Shown: piece after piece, positions 40,065 through 47,919 of the stretch
Layout of the letters: each line of letters starts with the position of its first letter
How positions within the stretch are numbered: the stretch's first letter is position 1
Assembly: GCA_025964625.1 (NCBI GenBank)
Contig: JAOPYL010000336.1
Location: 1 to 64,000 of the forward strand
Source of the DNA: Actinoallomurus sp.
Lineage (GTDB): Bacteria > Actinomycetota > Actinomycetes > Streptosporangiales > Streptosporangiaceae
DNA: 64,000 bases
Reading direction: 5' to 3'
Translations under genes and position numbers: made by a program
The notes under the pieces: model-generated
Seen by the model: only the letters and a program-made list of their open reading frames with translations
The model's database searches: none
Told to the model about the DNA's origin: nothing

Positions 40065-40631
40065 TCAACCGTGTGAGGAGGGGGAGGGAGTGCCGTGCGA
40101 TGACGTGCCGTGAGGTGAGGGCGAGGAGGTACCGCCGGCCGAGGCCGAGGGAGTGGCACTGGTGGAGGGACAGGCGAATGGCCGATGGCCACTGAACGCG
40201 GGCCCGCCGTTTCCTGGCCGGTGGTTTCCTGGCTGGCCGCTGCCGGGTTGACCGCCTCCGAACGCGGGGCGACCGCCGCCTGGCCGGCCGGTTCCTCCCG
40301 GCGCACCGCCGCCCCATGTACCGGGGAACTTTCCCCCGCACATGCCGCGCCAGTGGCCGAAATTCCGCCCGCCGTGCTGTCCCACGCCGTGCGCGCTCAT
40401 GTTGTCGGAGAGGTCACTCCAGGTCGCGATCAGACCGCCATAGGCGATGTTGATCGAGACCAGCACCGCGACGGCGGACACCGCGTAACCGGAGAGCAGC
40501 AGTCCGATGCGGCTGAGGACACGGACGACGCGCGGCCCACGAACCCGGTTCCACAGAAGGACCGCACCGACCGTCGCGAGGATCGCGGCCGCGATGGTCA
40601 GTATCTGGAAAGGGGTGCCGGTGAGACTCAT
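40065..40631 (-). CDS. Small membrane protein with Gly/Pro/Ser-rich tail
   Basis: ATG overlaps the upstream esterase stop (ATGA); N-terminus matches the esterase N-terminal TM module. Confidence 0.6.
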   Translation of the reverse strand: MSLTGTPFQILTIAAAILATVGAVLLWNRVRGPRVVRVLSRIGLLLSGYAVSAVAVLVSINIAYGGLIATWSDLSDNMSAHGVGQHGGRNFGHWRGMCGGKFPGTWGGGAPGGTGRPGGGRPAFGGGQPGSGQPGNHRPGNGGPAFSGHRPFACPSTSATPSASAGGTSSPSPHGTSSHGTPSPSSHG

Positions 40632-41803
40632 TGCCGGACTCCTTGCTGGGCGCTCTGCTGCGACACCGGTGCGCTCAGCCGGTCGGACAGCCAGGCGAAG
40701 GTCGTGGGGAGCATTTTCTCCCACGCGGTCTGGTTATGGCCGCCCCCGTAAGGGGCGATGAACTGCTGGACCTCGGTCGCACGCGAGAGCGGCGCGGACT
40801 TGGCCGCGTTGATCATCTGCTGGCACTCCGAAGGCGGGTCGATCGGATCCTGGGCACTGGCCGTCATCAGCAGCGAAACCGCGGGCGTCCGCCGGTGCGT
40901 GATCAGCCACTGCGGGCTGTTCTCGTCGGCGAGCGCCGTGTCCTGGGTCAGCGAAGGCGACTCGGGCGTGTAGTAGCCCGATATCGAGACCGCCGCGCGG
41001 TACCGGTCGGGATGCTGGAGTACGAGCTTGGCCGCGCAGAAGCCGCCGGTGGAGTACCCCATCAGCCCCCAGCCGGCGGCGGAGTCGATCGCCCGGAAGT
41101 TGTCCAGCACCATCTGCCGTACGTCCTGGGTGAGCCAGGTGTCGAGTTTGGCGTCGCCGGGAATGTCGCTGCACTCCTCGTTGTCATCCGGCGCGGTGTG
41201 ATTCGCGATGGGGGTGACCTCAGGAACGACGAGGATGGCCGGGTTGGTGGTGCCGCTGGATATCGCGGCCTTCATGTGGGCGGCCAGGTTCATCGGGCCC
41301 ATCCAGGCCCCCGGTGAGTCGGGCACGCCGTGCAGCAACTCCAGCACCGGGAACTGCTGGTGCGGATTCTTCGTGTACTGCGACGGCAGCCAGACGTACA
41401 CCTGGGACGTGATCCCGGATTTCACCCCGGTCAGCGTGGTCTTGATGAACCCTCCGTAGCCGGCGGGGGTGAACCGCTGATGGCCGCTGAGTCGCTGCGT
41501 CGTCGCCACGGCCACCGGATGCAGTGTCACCTGGCCGACCTGGCCGGAGAGGTGCGCGCCCTTGGTGCTCTGAGCTCCGATCAGATCCTTCCAGGAGACG
41601 ACCAGCCCCCCGTAGGAGATGTTCAGGGACACCAGCAGGGCGAGGGTCGCCAGTGCCTCACCGAGGATCAGGAAACCGACACGCACCGGAATCCGGACCG
41701 CGCGCGGACCGGGGATGCGATTCCACAGCAACAGGGTCGCAACCGCGATGACCACCATCAACGCGATGGTCACGTCCCGGAACGTCATGCTGACCAGGCT
41801 CAT
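40628..41803 (-). CDS. Antigen 85/esterase D-type alpha/beta hydrolase with N-terminal TM module
   Basis: 'SQVYVWLPSQYTKNPHQQFPVLELLHGVPDSPGAW', 'WGLMGYSTGGFCAAKLVLQHPDRYRAAVSISGYY'. Confidence 0.88.
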   Translation of the reverse strand: MSLVSMTFRDVTIALMVVIAVATLLLWNRIPGPRAVRIPVRVGFLILGEALATLALLVSLNISYGGLVVSWKDLIGAQSTKGAHLSGQVGQVTLHPVAVATTQRLSGHQRFTPAGYGGFIKTTLTGVKSGITSQVYVWLPSQYTKNPHQQFPVLELLHGVPDSPGAWMGPMNLAAHMKAAISSGTTNPAILVVPEVTPIANHTAPDDNEECSDIPGDAKLDTWLTQDVRQMVLDNFRAIDSAAGWGLMGYSTGGFCAAKLVLQHPDRYRAAVSISGYYTPESPSLTQDTALADENSPQWLITHRRTPAVSLLMTASAQDPIDPPSECQQMINAAKSAPLSRATEVQQFIAPYGGGHNQTAWEKMLPTTFAWLSDRLSAPVSQQSAQQGVRQ

Positions 41804-41995
41804 CCGTGTTCCTCCGGCGGGGCGGCCGCGCTCCAACGGTGGAATTGCTGTATTCGACCGGGCCGACCGATGCGTAGCGGTCCGGATGTTGTCGGTGCCA
41901 TGAGGGTAAGGTTCGGCTTCCACCTGACAGGAGCTTGTGAGCTTCCTGAAGATCGCGTTAAAAGCCGCCCTCAACGGCGTCGATGTGCCGGCGGC

Positions 41996-42859
41996 TCATC
42001 GGATCAACCGGCTCGACGCGCAGGGTGTGGGCCCAGTGGCACGCCCTGACCCGCTTCGGTGTCGCGCGGCCAGGGCACGCCATGTGGCGGTGGCGGCGAG
42101 GGAGAACGCGAATGCGGTTCCGCTGACGACGGTGATGGCGCCGCCGGCGGCGACGTTGTAGCTGTTGGAGATGAGTACGCCCGTGAGGCCGCTGCCCGCG
42201 CCGGCGGCGATGGCGATGGCGGTCATGGTGGGGATGTGGTGGGTCCACAGGCGGGCGATGGCGGCGGGGGCCACGAGGACGGCCACGGCGAGGATGGCGC
42301 CGACGGCGGGCACGGCGACCACGATGACGGCCTCGACGGCGAGCAGTAGCGCTACGTCGATGGCGGCGGCCCGGTATCCGGCGGCGGCGTAGCCGCCGGG
42401 GTCGAAGGCGCGGTAGGTGAGTTCCTTGCCCGCGATGGCGAGCAGGGCGATGACGATGACGCCGACCACGGCGACGGCGGCGAGGTCGCCGTCGCCGACG
42501 GTGAGGATCTGGCCGACGGTGTAGGCGGTGAGGTCCTTGGTGAAGCCGTCGCGGGCCGACAGCAGTACGACTCCGAGCGCGAACCCGGCGGACAGCATGA
42601 CGCCGATCGCGGTGGTGGTGTCCTGTTCCCGGCGGCGGGACAGGGCGAGGACGCCCAGCACGATGAGCACGCCGAACAGGCCGCCGCCGGCGTACAGGTT
42701 GATTCCGGCGATGGCTGCCAGGACCACGCCGGGGAAGGTGGCGTGCGTCATGGCGAGGGTGAAGAACGGCAGCCGGCGCAGCACGATCTGCACGCTGATG
42801 AGCCCGCCGACCGTTCCGAGGAGTACGGCTTCGAGGATCGCGCGATCGACGGCGGTCAT
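41996..42859 (-). CDS. Metal (Mn/Zn) ABC transporter permease
   Basis: ABC-3-type multi-TM 'LPFFTLAMTHATFPGVVLAAIAGIN'; ATGA overlap with the upstream permease. Confidence 0.88.
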   Translation of the reverse strand: MTAVDRAILEAVLLGTVGGLISVQIVLRRLPFFTLAMTHATFPGVVLAAIAGINLYAGGGLFGVLIVLGVLALSRRREQDTTTAIGVMLSAGFALGVVLLSARDGFTKDLTAYTVGQILTVGDGDLAAVAVVGVIVIALLAIAGKELTYRAFDPGGYAAAGYRAAAIDVALLLAVEAVIVVAVPAVGAILAVAVLVAPAAIARLWTHHIPTMTAIAIAAGAGSGLTGVLISNSYNVAAGGAITVVSGTAFAFSLAATATWRALAARHRSGSGRATGPTPCASSRLIR

Positions 42860-43722
42860 GCCGTCCTCCGTACCGTACGCAGTCGCCGCCCGGCTGCGGC
42901 GGCGGCGAGCGCGCCCAGGTAGAGGCCGACGAGGACGAGAACGACGGTACCGCCGGAGGCGAGTCGGAGTCCGTGGTGGAGGGAGGCGTCGTAGCTGATG
43001 GCGAGTCCGGCCCAGCCGCCCAGCGCACCGAGAAGAGCGGCGACCGGCACGATGACGGTGAGCCGGTCGGAGACGGCCCTGGCCGCCGCGGCGGGGACGA
43101 TGAGCAGTGCGATCACCAGTACGGTGCCGACGGCCCGAACCGAGGCGACCACGACGAGGGCGACGATGGCGTTGGTGATCAGGTCGAGCAGACCGATCCG
43201 GTAACCGGCCGCCTGGGCGCCTTGCGGGTCGAAGGCGCGGGCCGTCAGCGGGCGCCGGAGGATCACGAGTGCGGCGACGACCAGGAGGGTCACGACCAGT
43301 GTCTGGGTGAGCTGCTGGGCGGTGACGGTGAGGATCCGGCCGAACAAGAAGGCCGTCAGGTCCGTGGTGTAGCCCGATTCGCGGGAGACCAGCACGACGC
43401 CGATGGCGAAGAACGTGGTGAGCAGGACCGCGAGCGCGGTGTCCTCGGTGACGGCGCGGTTCCGGGTGAGCAGGGTGAGCAGCACCGCGGTGAGGCCGCC
43501 GGCGGCCAGCGCGCCCCAGAAGATGCCGCCTTCGCCGGTGAGCAGGTAGCCGATGACGACGCCGGGGAAGACGGTGTGGGTCAGGGCGTCGGTCATGAAC
43601 GCCAGGCGACGCAGCAGGATGAGTACCCCGACGGTGCCGGCCAGCGCGCCGAGCATGATCAGCTCGGCCAGCGCGCGGGCCATGAACGGGAACGTGAACG
43701 GTTCGATGAAGGTCTGGTACAT
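42856..43722 (-). CDS. Metal (Mn/Zn) ABC transporter permease
   Basis: 'FMARALAELIMLGALAGTVGVLILLRRLAFMTDALTHTVFPGVVIGYLL'. Confidence 0.88.
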   Translation of the reverse strand: MYQTFIEPFTFPFMARALAELIMLGALAGTVGVLILLRRLAFMTDALTHTVFPGVVIGYLLTGEGGIFWGALAAGGLTAVLLTLLTRNRAVTEDTALAVLLTTFFAIGVVLVSRESGYTTDLTAFLFGRILTVTAQQLTQTLVVTLLVVAALVILRRPLTARAFDPQGAQAAGYRIGLLDLITNAIVALVVVASVRAVGTVLVIALLIVPAAAARAVSDRLTVIVPVAALLGALGGWAGLAISYDASLHHGLRLASGGTVVLVLVGLYLGALAAAAAGRRLRTVRRTA

Positions 43723-43726
43723 GGCC

Positions 43727-44518
43727 TCAGGAGTGGGCGACGATGACGCGGTCGCCGCGCAGTTCGAGGGCGTGCCCGCCGTAGGTGGCACGCAGCCGTT
43801 CGGGGGTGAGCGTCGTCTGTGTGGGGCCGAAGCCGTACTGGCGCCGGTTGAGCAGGCAGACCTCTTCGCAGGCCAGGTGGGCCAGGGCGAGGTCGTGGGT
43901 GGAGACGACCACCGCCGCGCCCCCCTCTTTCAGGGCGGCGATGGCGGCGAGGAGGGCCTGTTCGCTGACGGCGTCGACGCCGTTGAACGGTTCGTCGAGC
44001 AGTAGCAGGCGGGGTTCGGCGGCGATGGCGCGGGCGAGCAGTACGCGCTGGCGCTGCCCGCCGGACAGGGTGCCGAACCGATGCCGGGCACGGTCGGCCA
44101 GTCCGACTTGCTCCAGGGCCTGCCGGGCGGCCTGCCGGTCGGCGGCGCCGGGCCGGCGGAGCCAGCCGATCCGCCGGTACCGGCCCATCAGCACGACCTG
44201 GCCGACCGAGATCGGGAACTCCGGATCGAGCGTGTCGGCCTGCGGGACGTACGCGACGTGACGCCGGGCCCCCGCGGGCGCGCTTCCGAGCACGGTGATC
44301 CGGCCCGAGGCCAGGGGCACGAGCCCGAGTATCGCCTTGATGAGGGTGGACTTGCCGGCGCCGTTCGGGCCGATCAGCGCGACGGCCTCGCCCGGGGCGA
44401 CCGTGCCGTCGATGTTCTCCAACGCGGGCGCGGCGCCGTACGCGACGCCGACCTCGTCGAGATCCAGTGCCGGGGTCATGCCCATGGCTTCAAGCTCCTG
44501 CGCGGAGGTGGTGTCCAT
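43727..44518 (-). CDS. Metal ABC transporter ATP-binding protein
   Basis: Walker A GPNGAGKSTLIKA, signature LSGGQRQRVLLARAIA. Confidence 0.93.
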   Translation of the reverse strand: MDTTSAQELEAMGMTPALDLDEVGVAYGAAPALENIDGTVAPGEAVALIGPNGAGKSTLIKAILGLVPLASGRITVLGSAPAGARRHVAYVPQADTLDPEFPISVGQVVLMGRYRRIGWLRRPGAADRQAARQALEQVGLADRARHRFGTLSGGQRQRVLLARAIAAEPRLLLLDEPFNGVDAVSEQALLAAIAALKEGGAAVVVSTHDLALAHLACEEVCLLNRRQYGFGPTQTTLTPERLRATYGGHALELRGDRVIVAHS

Positions 44519-44520
44519 GG

Positions 44521-45471
44521 TCAGCCCTTCAGCGCGGTCACGATGGTGGTGGTGTTGTGCCGCTCCATGTCGAGGTACGTGGCGCCGGCCGAGCCCGCGG
44601 GGCCGAGCGTGTCGCCGTACAGGGAGCTCTCCCCGGCCTCGACCTTGACGCCCGCCTGCTTGCCGATGGCCTCGGCGGTCTTGGGCGGCAGCGAGGATTC
44701 GGAGAAGATCGCCTTCACGCCGGTCGACTTGATCTTCGCGACGAGGGTGGAGAGCTGCTTGCCGGACAGCTCGGCGGAGGTGTCGAAGCTCGGGATGATC
44801 GAGCCGACGAACGTCAGGTGGTACCGGTCGACGTAGTAGCCGAACGCGTCATGGTTGGTGACCAGCTTCCGCTGGTCCGCGGGCAGCGTATTGATCTGCT
44901 GGGTGATCCAGCCGTCGAGCTGGTCGAGCTTGCCGGTGTAGGCGGTCAGGTTCGCATCGAAGGTCGCCGTGTCCTTGGTGTCCTTGGCGGTGAACGCCGA
45001 CGCGATGTCGCGGCTCATGATCTCGGCGTTCTTCGGGTCCTGCCAGATGTGCGGGTCGCCGGCGGCCTGTTCGTCCGTGCCGTTGCCCCTGCGTACGGCG
45101 ACGCCCTTGCTGGTGTCCACCAGCGTGCCGTGGAAGCCGGCGGAACTGATCGTCTGGTCGAGCCACCTCTCCAGATGCACACCGTTTTCCACCACCACGT
45201 CGGCCTCGGCGATGGCCTGTACGTCGGCGGGGGAGGGCTCGTAGTCGTGCGGGTCGACGTTGGGCTTGAGGATCTGGGTGACCTTCACCTTGTCACCGCC
45301 GATGTTGCGGGCGAAGTCGGCCACCTGCGTCGTGGTCGCGACCACCTTCAGCTTCTCGCCGCTCGTGCCGCCGGTGTCGCTCGCCGAGCTGGGACCGCCA
45401 CAAGCCGTCGCGGTGGCCAGCAGACCCGCGAAGGCAGGTGCGGCCAGCCGCACGGTTCGGTTGCGCAACAT
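44521..45471 (-). CDS. Metal ABC transporter substrate-binding lipoprotein
   Basis: Lipobox-like 'LLATATACGG'; 'VVATTTQVADFARNIGGDKVKVTQILKPNVDPHDYEPSPADV' cluster A-I SBP. Confidence 0.92.
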   Translation of the reverse strand: MLRNRTVRLAAPAFAGLLATATACGGPSSASDTGGTSGEKLKVVATTTQVADFARNIGGDKVKVTQILKPNVDPHDYEPSPADVQAIAEADVVVENGVHLERWLDQTISSAGFHGTLVDTSKGVAVRRGNGTDEQAAGDPHIWQDPKNAEIMSRDIASAFTAKDTKDTATFDANLTAYTGKLDQLDGWITQQINTLPADQRKLVTNHDAFGYYVDRYHLTFVGSIIPSFDTSAELSGKQLSTLVAKIKSTGVKAIFSESSLPPKTAEAIGKQAGVKVEAGESSLYGDTLGPAGSAGATYLDMERHNTTTIVTALKG

Positions 45472-45514
45472 ATCTCCTAGATCACCGCAAGGCTCGATAA
45501 TGAAAACCGGTCCC

Positions 45515-45543
45515 ATAGTCGCCTTATCGGTAATGGTTGTCAA
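45515..45543 (-). promoter_or_regulatory. Candidate promoter for the metal ABC operon
   Basis: Minus-strand TTGACA (45538-45543), 17-nt spacer, GACTAT (45515-45520). Confidence 0.4.
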
Positions 45544-45695
45544 TATCGCTTGCTGTTCGCGCCGTCGCCACCTGGGATCGCACTCCGCCACAGCACCCCG
45601 GAAGCCCAGGGAACCGAGCAGCCCACGTCACTGAACCGGCGCTCCGAGCCGGTCGGCCAACTGAGGTTCAGCCGGTCGTACGTCCGGCTGCGGCG

Positions 45696-46046
45696 TTATG
45701 CCGCCATACGCCGATAGGCCACGGCGCGCCAGCCGAACATGACCAGCCCGAGGAAGACGAGTGCGACAAGGACGAAGGTGACCGCGGTTCCCTGACCGGA
45801 AACGACACGCAACGCCATACCGGCGGCGACGGTCACCAGCCAGACGCCGACACCGGTGCGCACGAGCGCCGCGGGCCGCCGCCAGCCACGGGTCGCCGCC
45901 CAACCGATCAGCAGTCCCGACAGGAACGGCCAAGCCGTCTTCGCTATCCCGGCAATGGTCTCGCCCTCGCTGTGACCGGCCCGCCCGATCATCACGAACG
46001 CCAGCACACAGCACAGGTCAAGGACCACCGCGGTTACCAAACGCAT
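45696..46046 (-). CDS. DUF3054-like membrane protein
   Basis: 116 aa, four hydrophobic segments, 'DLCCVLAFVMIGRAGHSEG...AWPFLSGLLIGWAATRGW'. Confidence 0.75.
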   Translation of the reverse strand: MRLVTAVVLDLCCVLAFVMIGRAGHSEGETIAGIAKTAWPFLSGLLIGWAATRGWRRPAALVRTGVGVWLVTVAAGMALRVVSGQGTAVTFVLVALVFLGLVMFGWRAVAYRRMAA

Positions 46047-46069
46047 GCGTCCCAGCGTAGCGACGGCTG

Positions 46070-46516
46070 ATGGTCAGGCTGGCGCACGGCCTGGAGGTTC
46101 ACGCGAAGCGCGCCTCGACCGCAGAGACCTGTTTCGACGTGGGTGCCGACGTCGACCTTCGTTTGTGGGACGTTCCGCTGCTGAACAGGCGTCCCGACCT
46201 GGTTCTGCACACCTGTGTTCCCGACGATGAGACTCTTCGTTCGAGGGACGCCCTGCTGGTCATCGAGATCGTCTCCGCCGGCTCAGAGAAGCGGGACTCG
46301 GTGGACAAGATGGCCGAGTACGCCAACGCCGCGATCCCTCACTACTGGATCGTGCGGATGGACTCCGTCGGAATCGCATCCGTCGAGTGGTACAGCCTGG
46401 ATCGGGGCACGATGGTCTACGCCCATATGAGAACGTTCATGCGCGATGTCGGCGACCATCTCGAGTTCGAGGTCCCGGTCAAGATCAGCATGACCTGGGA
46501 GGACCTACTCCCCTGA
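46070..46516 (+). CDS. Uma2-like (DUF820) endonuclease-fold protein, possibly N-terminally truncated
   Basis: 'RRPDLVLHT...RDALLVIEIVSAGSEKRDSVDKMAEYANAAIPHYWIVRMD'. Confidence 0.7.
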   Translation: MVRLAHGLEVHAKRASTAETCFDVGADVDLRLWDVPLLNRRPDLVLHTCVPDDETLRSRDALLVIEIVSAGSEKRDSVDKMAEYANAAIPHYWIVRMDSVGIASVEWYSLDRGTMVYAHMRTFMRDVGDHLEFEVPVKISMTWEDLLP

Positions 46517-46659
46517 GCCGGTCACTGTCCGCGCAGCCGCGCCAGGAACGGCTTCCCCAGCACCGCCCATTCCGCGTAGTCGGCCAGCTCACATGGGACG
46601 GGATCGTCGGTGCCGGGCAGCGACTCCAGCGATGATGAGGCGACGAGCTCAGAGAGGCT

Positions 46660-47919
46660 TCAGCCGGACGGAGGCTTCGGCGGCTGAGCCTCCAGGTCGT
46701 TCAGGAGGTTGGTGAGGACGAGTTCCTCCTCCACGCGTACGGCTCGTTCGGTCATCGTGGCCGTCAGTCCGGAATCCCAGGGAGTAGGACAGGGGCGGCC
46801 GGTCAGGGGTGCTGCCGAGGTGGCCGCCAGGTACGCGGCGGTGTCGTAGCGCCAGGGACGCCAGCCGATTCGCTGATAGATGGCGGCGGCAATCCCGATA
46901 CCGCCCCAGTCGAAGTCGCCGTGGTAGGCGAATTCCGCTCCGCCTTCGGCGAGGATTTCCAGTAGCCGCCATACGGCGGCCGATGGTCGGCCACCTGTGC
47001 AGACGAGGGGCGGGCAGCGGTCGCCGAGCGCGTCGGCCGCCGCGGCGACCACGACCGGGTTCTCGCAGATCCGCACCAGCCCTGGAACGGTCATGGAGCC
47101 GGCGTGGCGGCGGAGTTGCCGAAGGGTGAGGGTGACCGGCTCGCCCGATTCGCGGGCGGCCGCCAGCAGCCGGCCCAGCGGGGTGCCGTTGGCGGGAAGA
47201 CCCAGGCAGAGGACGACGGAGGACAGTTCATCGAGGTGCACTCCCACTGCCGCCCAGGTCGTCCGCCGTGTTTCCGCGGCTCCCTCCGCGCGGTACGGGA
47301 GTCCGTTCAGGGCACGGGCCGCGGACAGGGCCAGTGTGGCCAGTGGTGATCCTTCGTCGAGGGCGTGCGCGTCCGCGCAGGTTTCGGCGGCGAGTTGTCC
47401 GAGGGGGATTCCGGGCGAGGGCAGCCGGTCGAGGACGGCGGCGAGCCGGTCGAGGAGGATCTTGGCGTCGCCGGGGCCGTTGGTGAGCCGGCGGACCAGT
47501 CCGGTGGTGTCCAGCCAGGTGCGCCAGCCGGTCAGCTCGTCCCGGCCGGAGACGGCGGCGTCGAGTCGTGCGTGGGCGGTTCGCCAGGCTTCGGTGGTCT
47601 CGGCGTTTTCGCGTCTGAGGTCGCGGATGGGACCGTCCAGCAGTGTCACGGCGGTGGCGAGACCGCTGGGACAGGTACCGCTGCCGCGGAGTACCCGGTC
47701 GACCTCATCGAGTGAAACGGTCAGGGAGGTTCCGCTACCGGCCCGGCGCCCCAGCAGCACCTCGATCGCGCGTCGTTGGCTCGATGTGGAGTTGGTCAGC
47801 GTGACCGTTCCGGTCAGGGGCGTGCCACGTTCGAGGCGGCGGCGGGCCCGGACGCGCAGCCAGGTGGTGTCCGGGCTGCCGAGCAGCCGCCGGAGCCGGT
47901 CCGATGCGCCTGCGGTCAC
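46660..47919 (-). CDS. jetD: Wadjet JetD-like (TIGR02679 / DUF2399; Toprim-type nuclease)
   Basis: 'EFAYHGDFDWGGIGIAAAIYQRIGWRPWRYDTAAY' Toprim-like DxD; GTG 47919 overlaps the jetC stop (GTGA). Confidence 0.82.
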   Translation of the reverse strand: MTAGASDRLRRLLGSPDTTWLRVRARRRLERGTPLTGTVTLTNSTSSQRRAIEVLLGRRAGSGTSLTVSLDEVDRVLRGSGTCPSGLATAVTLLDGPIRDLRRENAETTEAWRTAHARLDAAVSGRDELTGWRTWLDTTGLVRRLTNGPGDAKILLDRLAAVLDRLPSPGIPLGQLAAETCADAHALDEGSPLATLALSAARALNGLPYRAEGAAETRRTTWAAVGVHLDELSSVVLCLGLPANGTPLGRLLAAARESGEPVTLTLRQLRRHAGSMTVPGLVRICENPVVVAAAADALGDRCPPLVCTGGRPSAAVWRLLEILAEGGAEFAYHGDFDWGGIGIAAAIYQRIGWRPWRYDTAAYLAATSAAPLTGRPCPTPWDSGLTATMTERAVRVEEELVLTNLLNDLEAQPPKPPSG

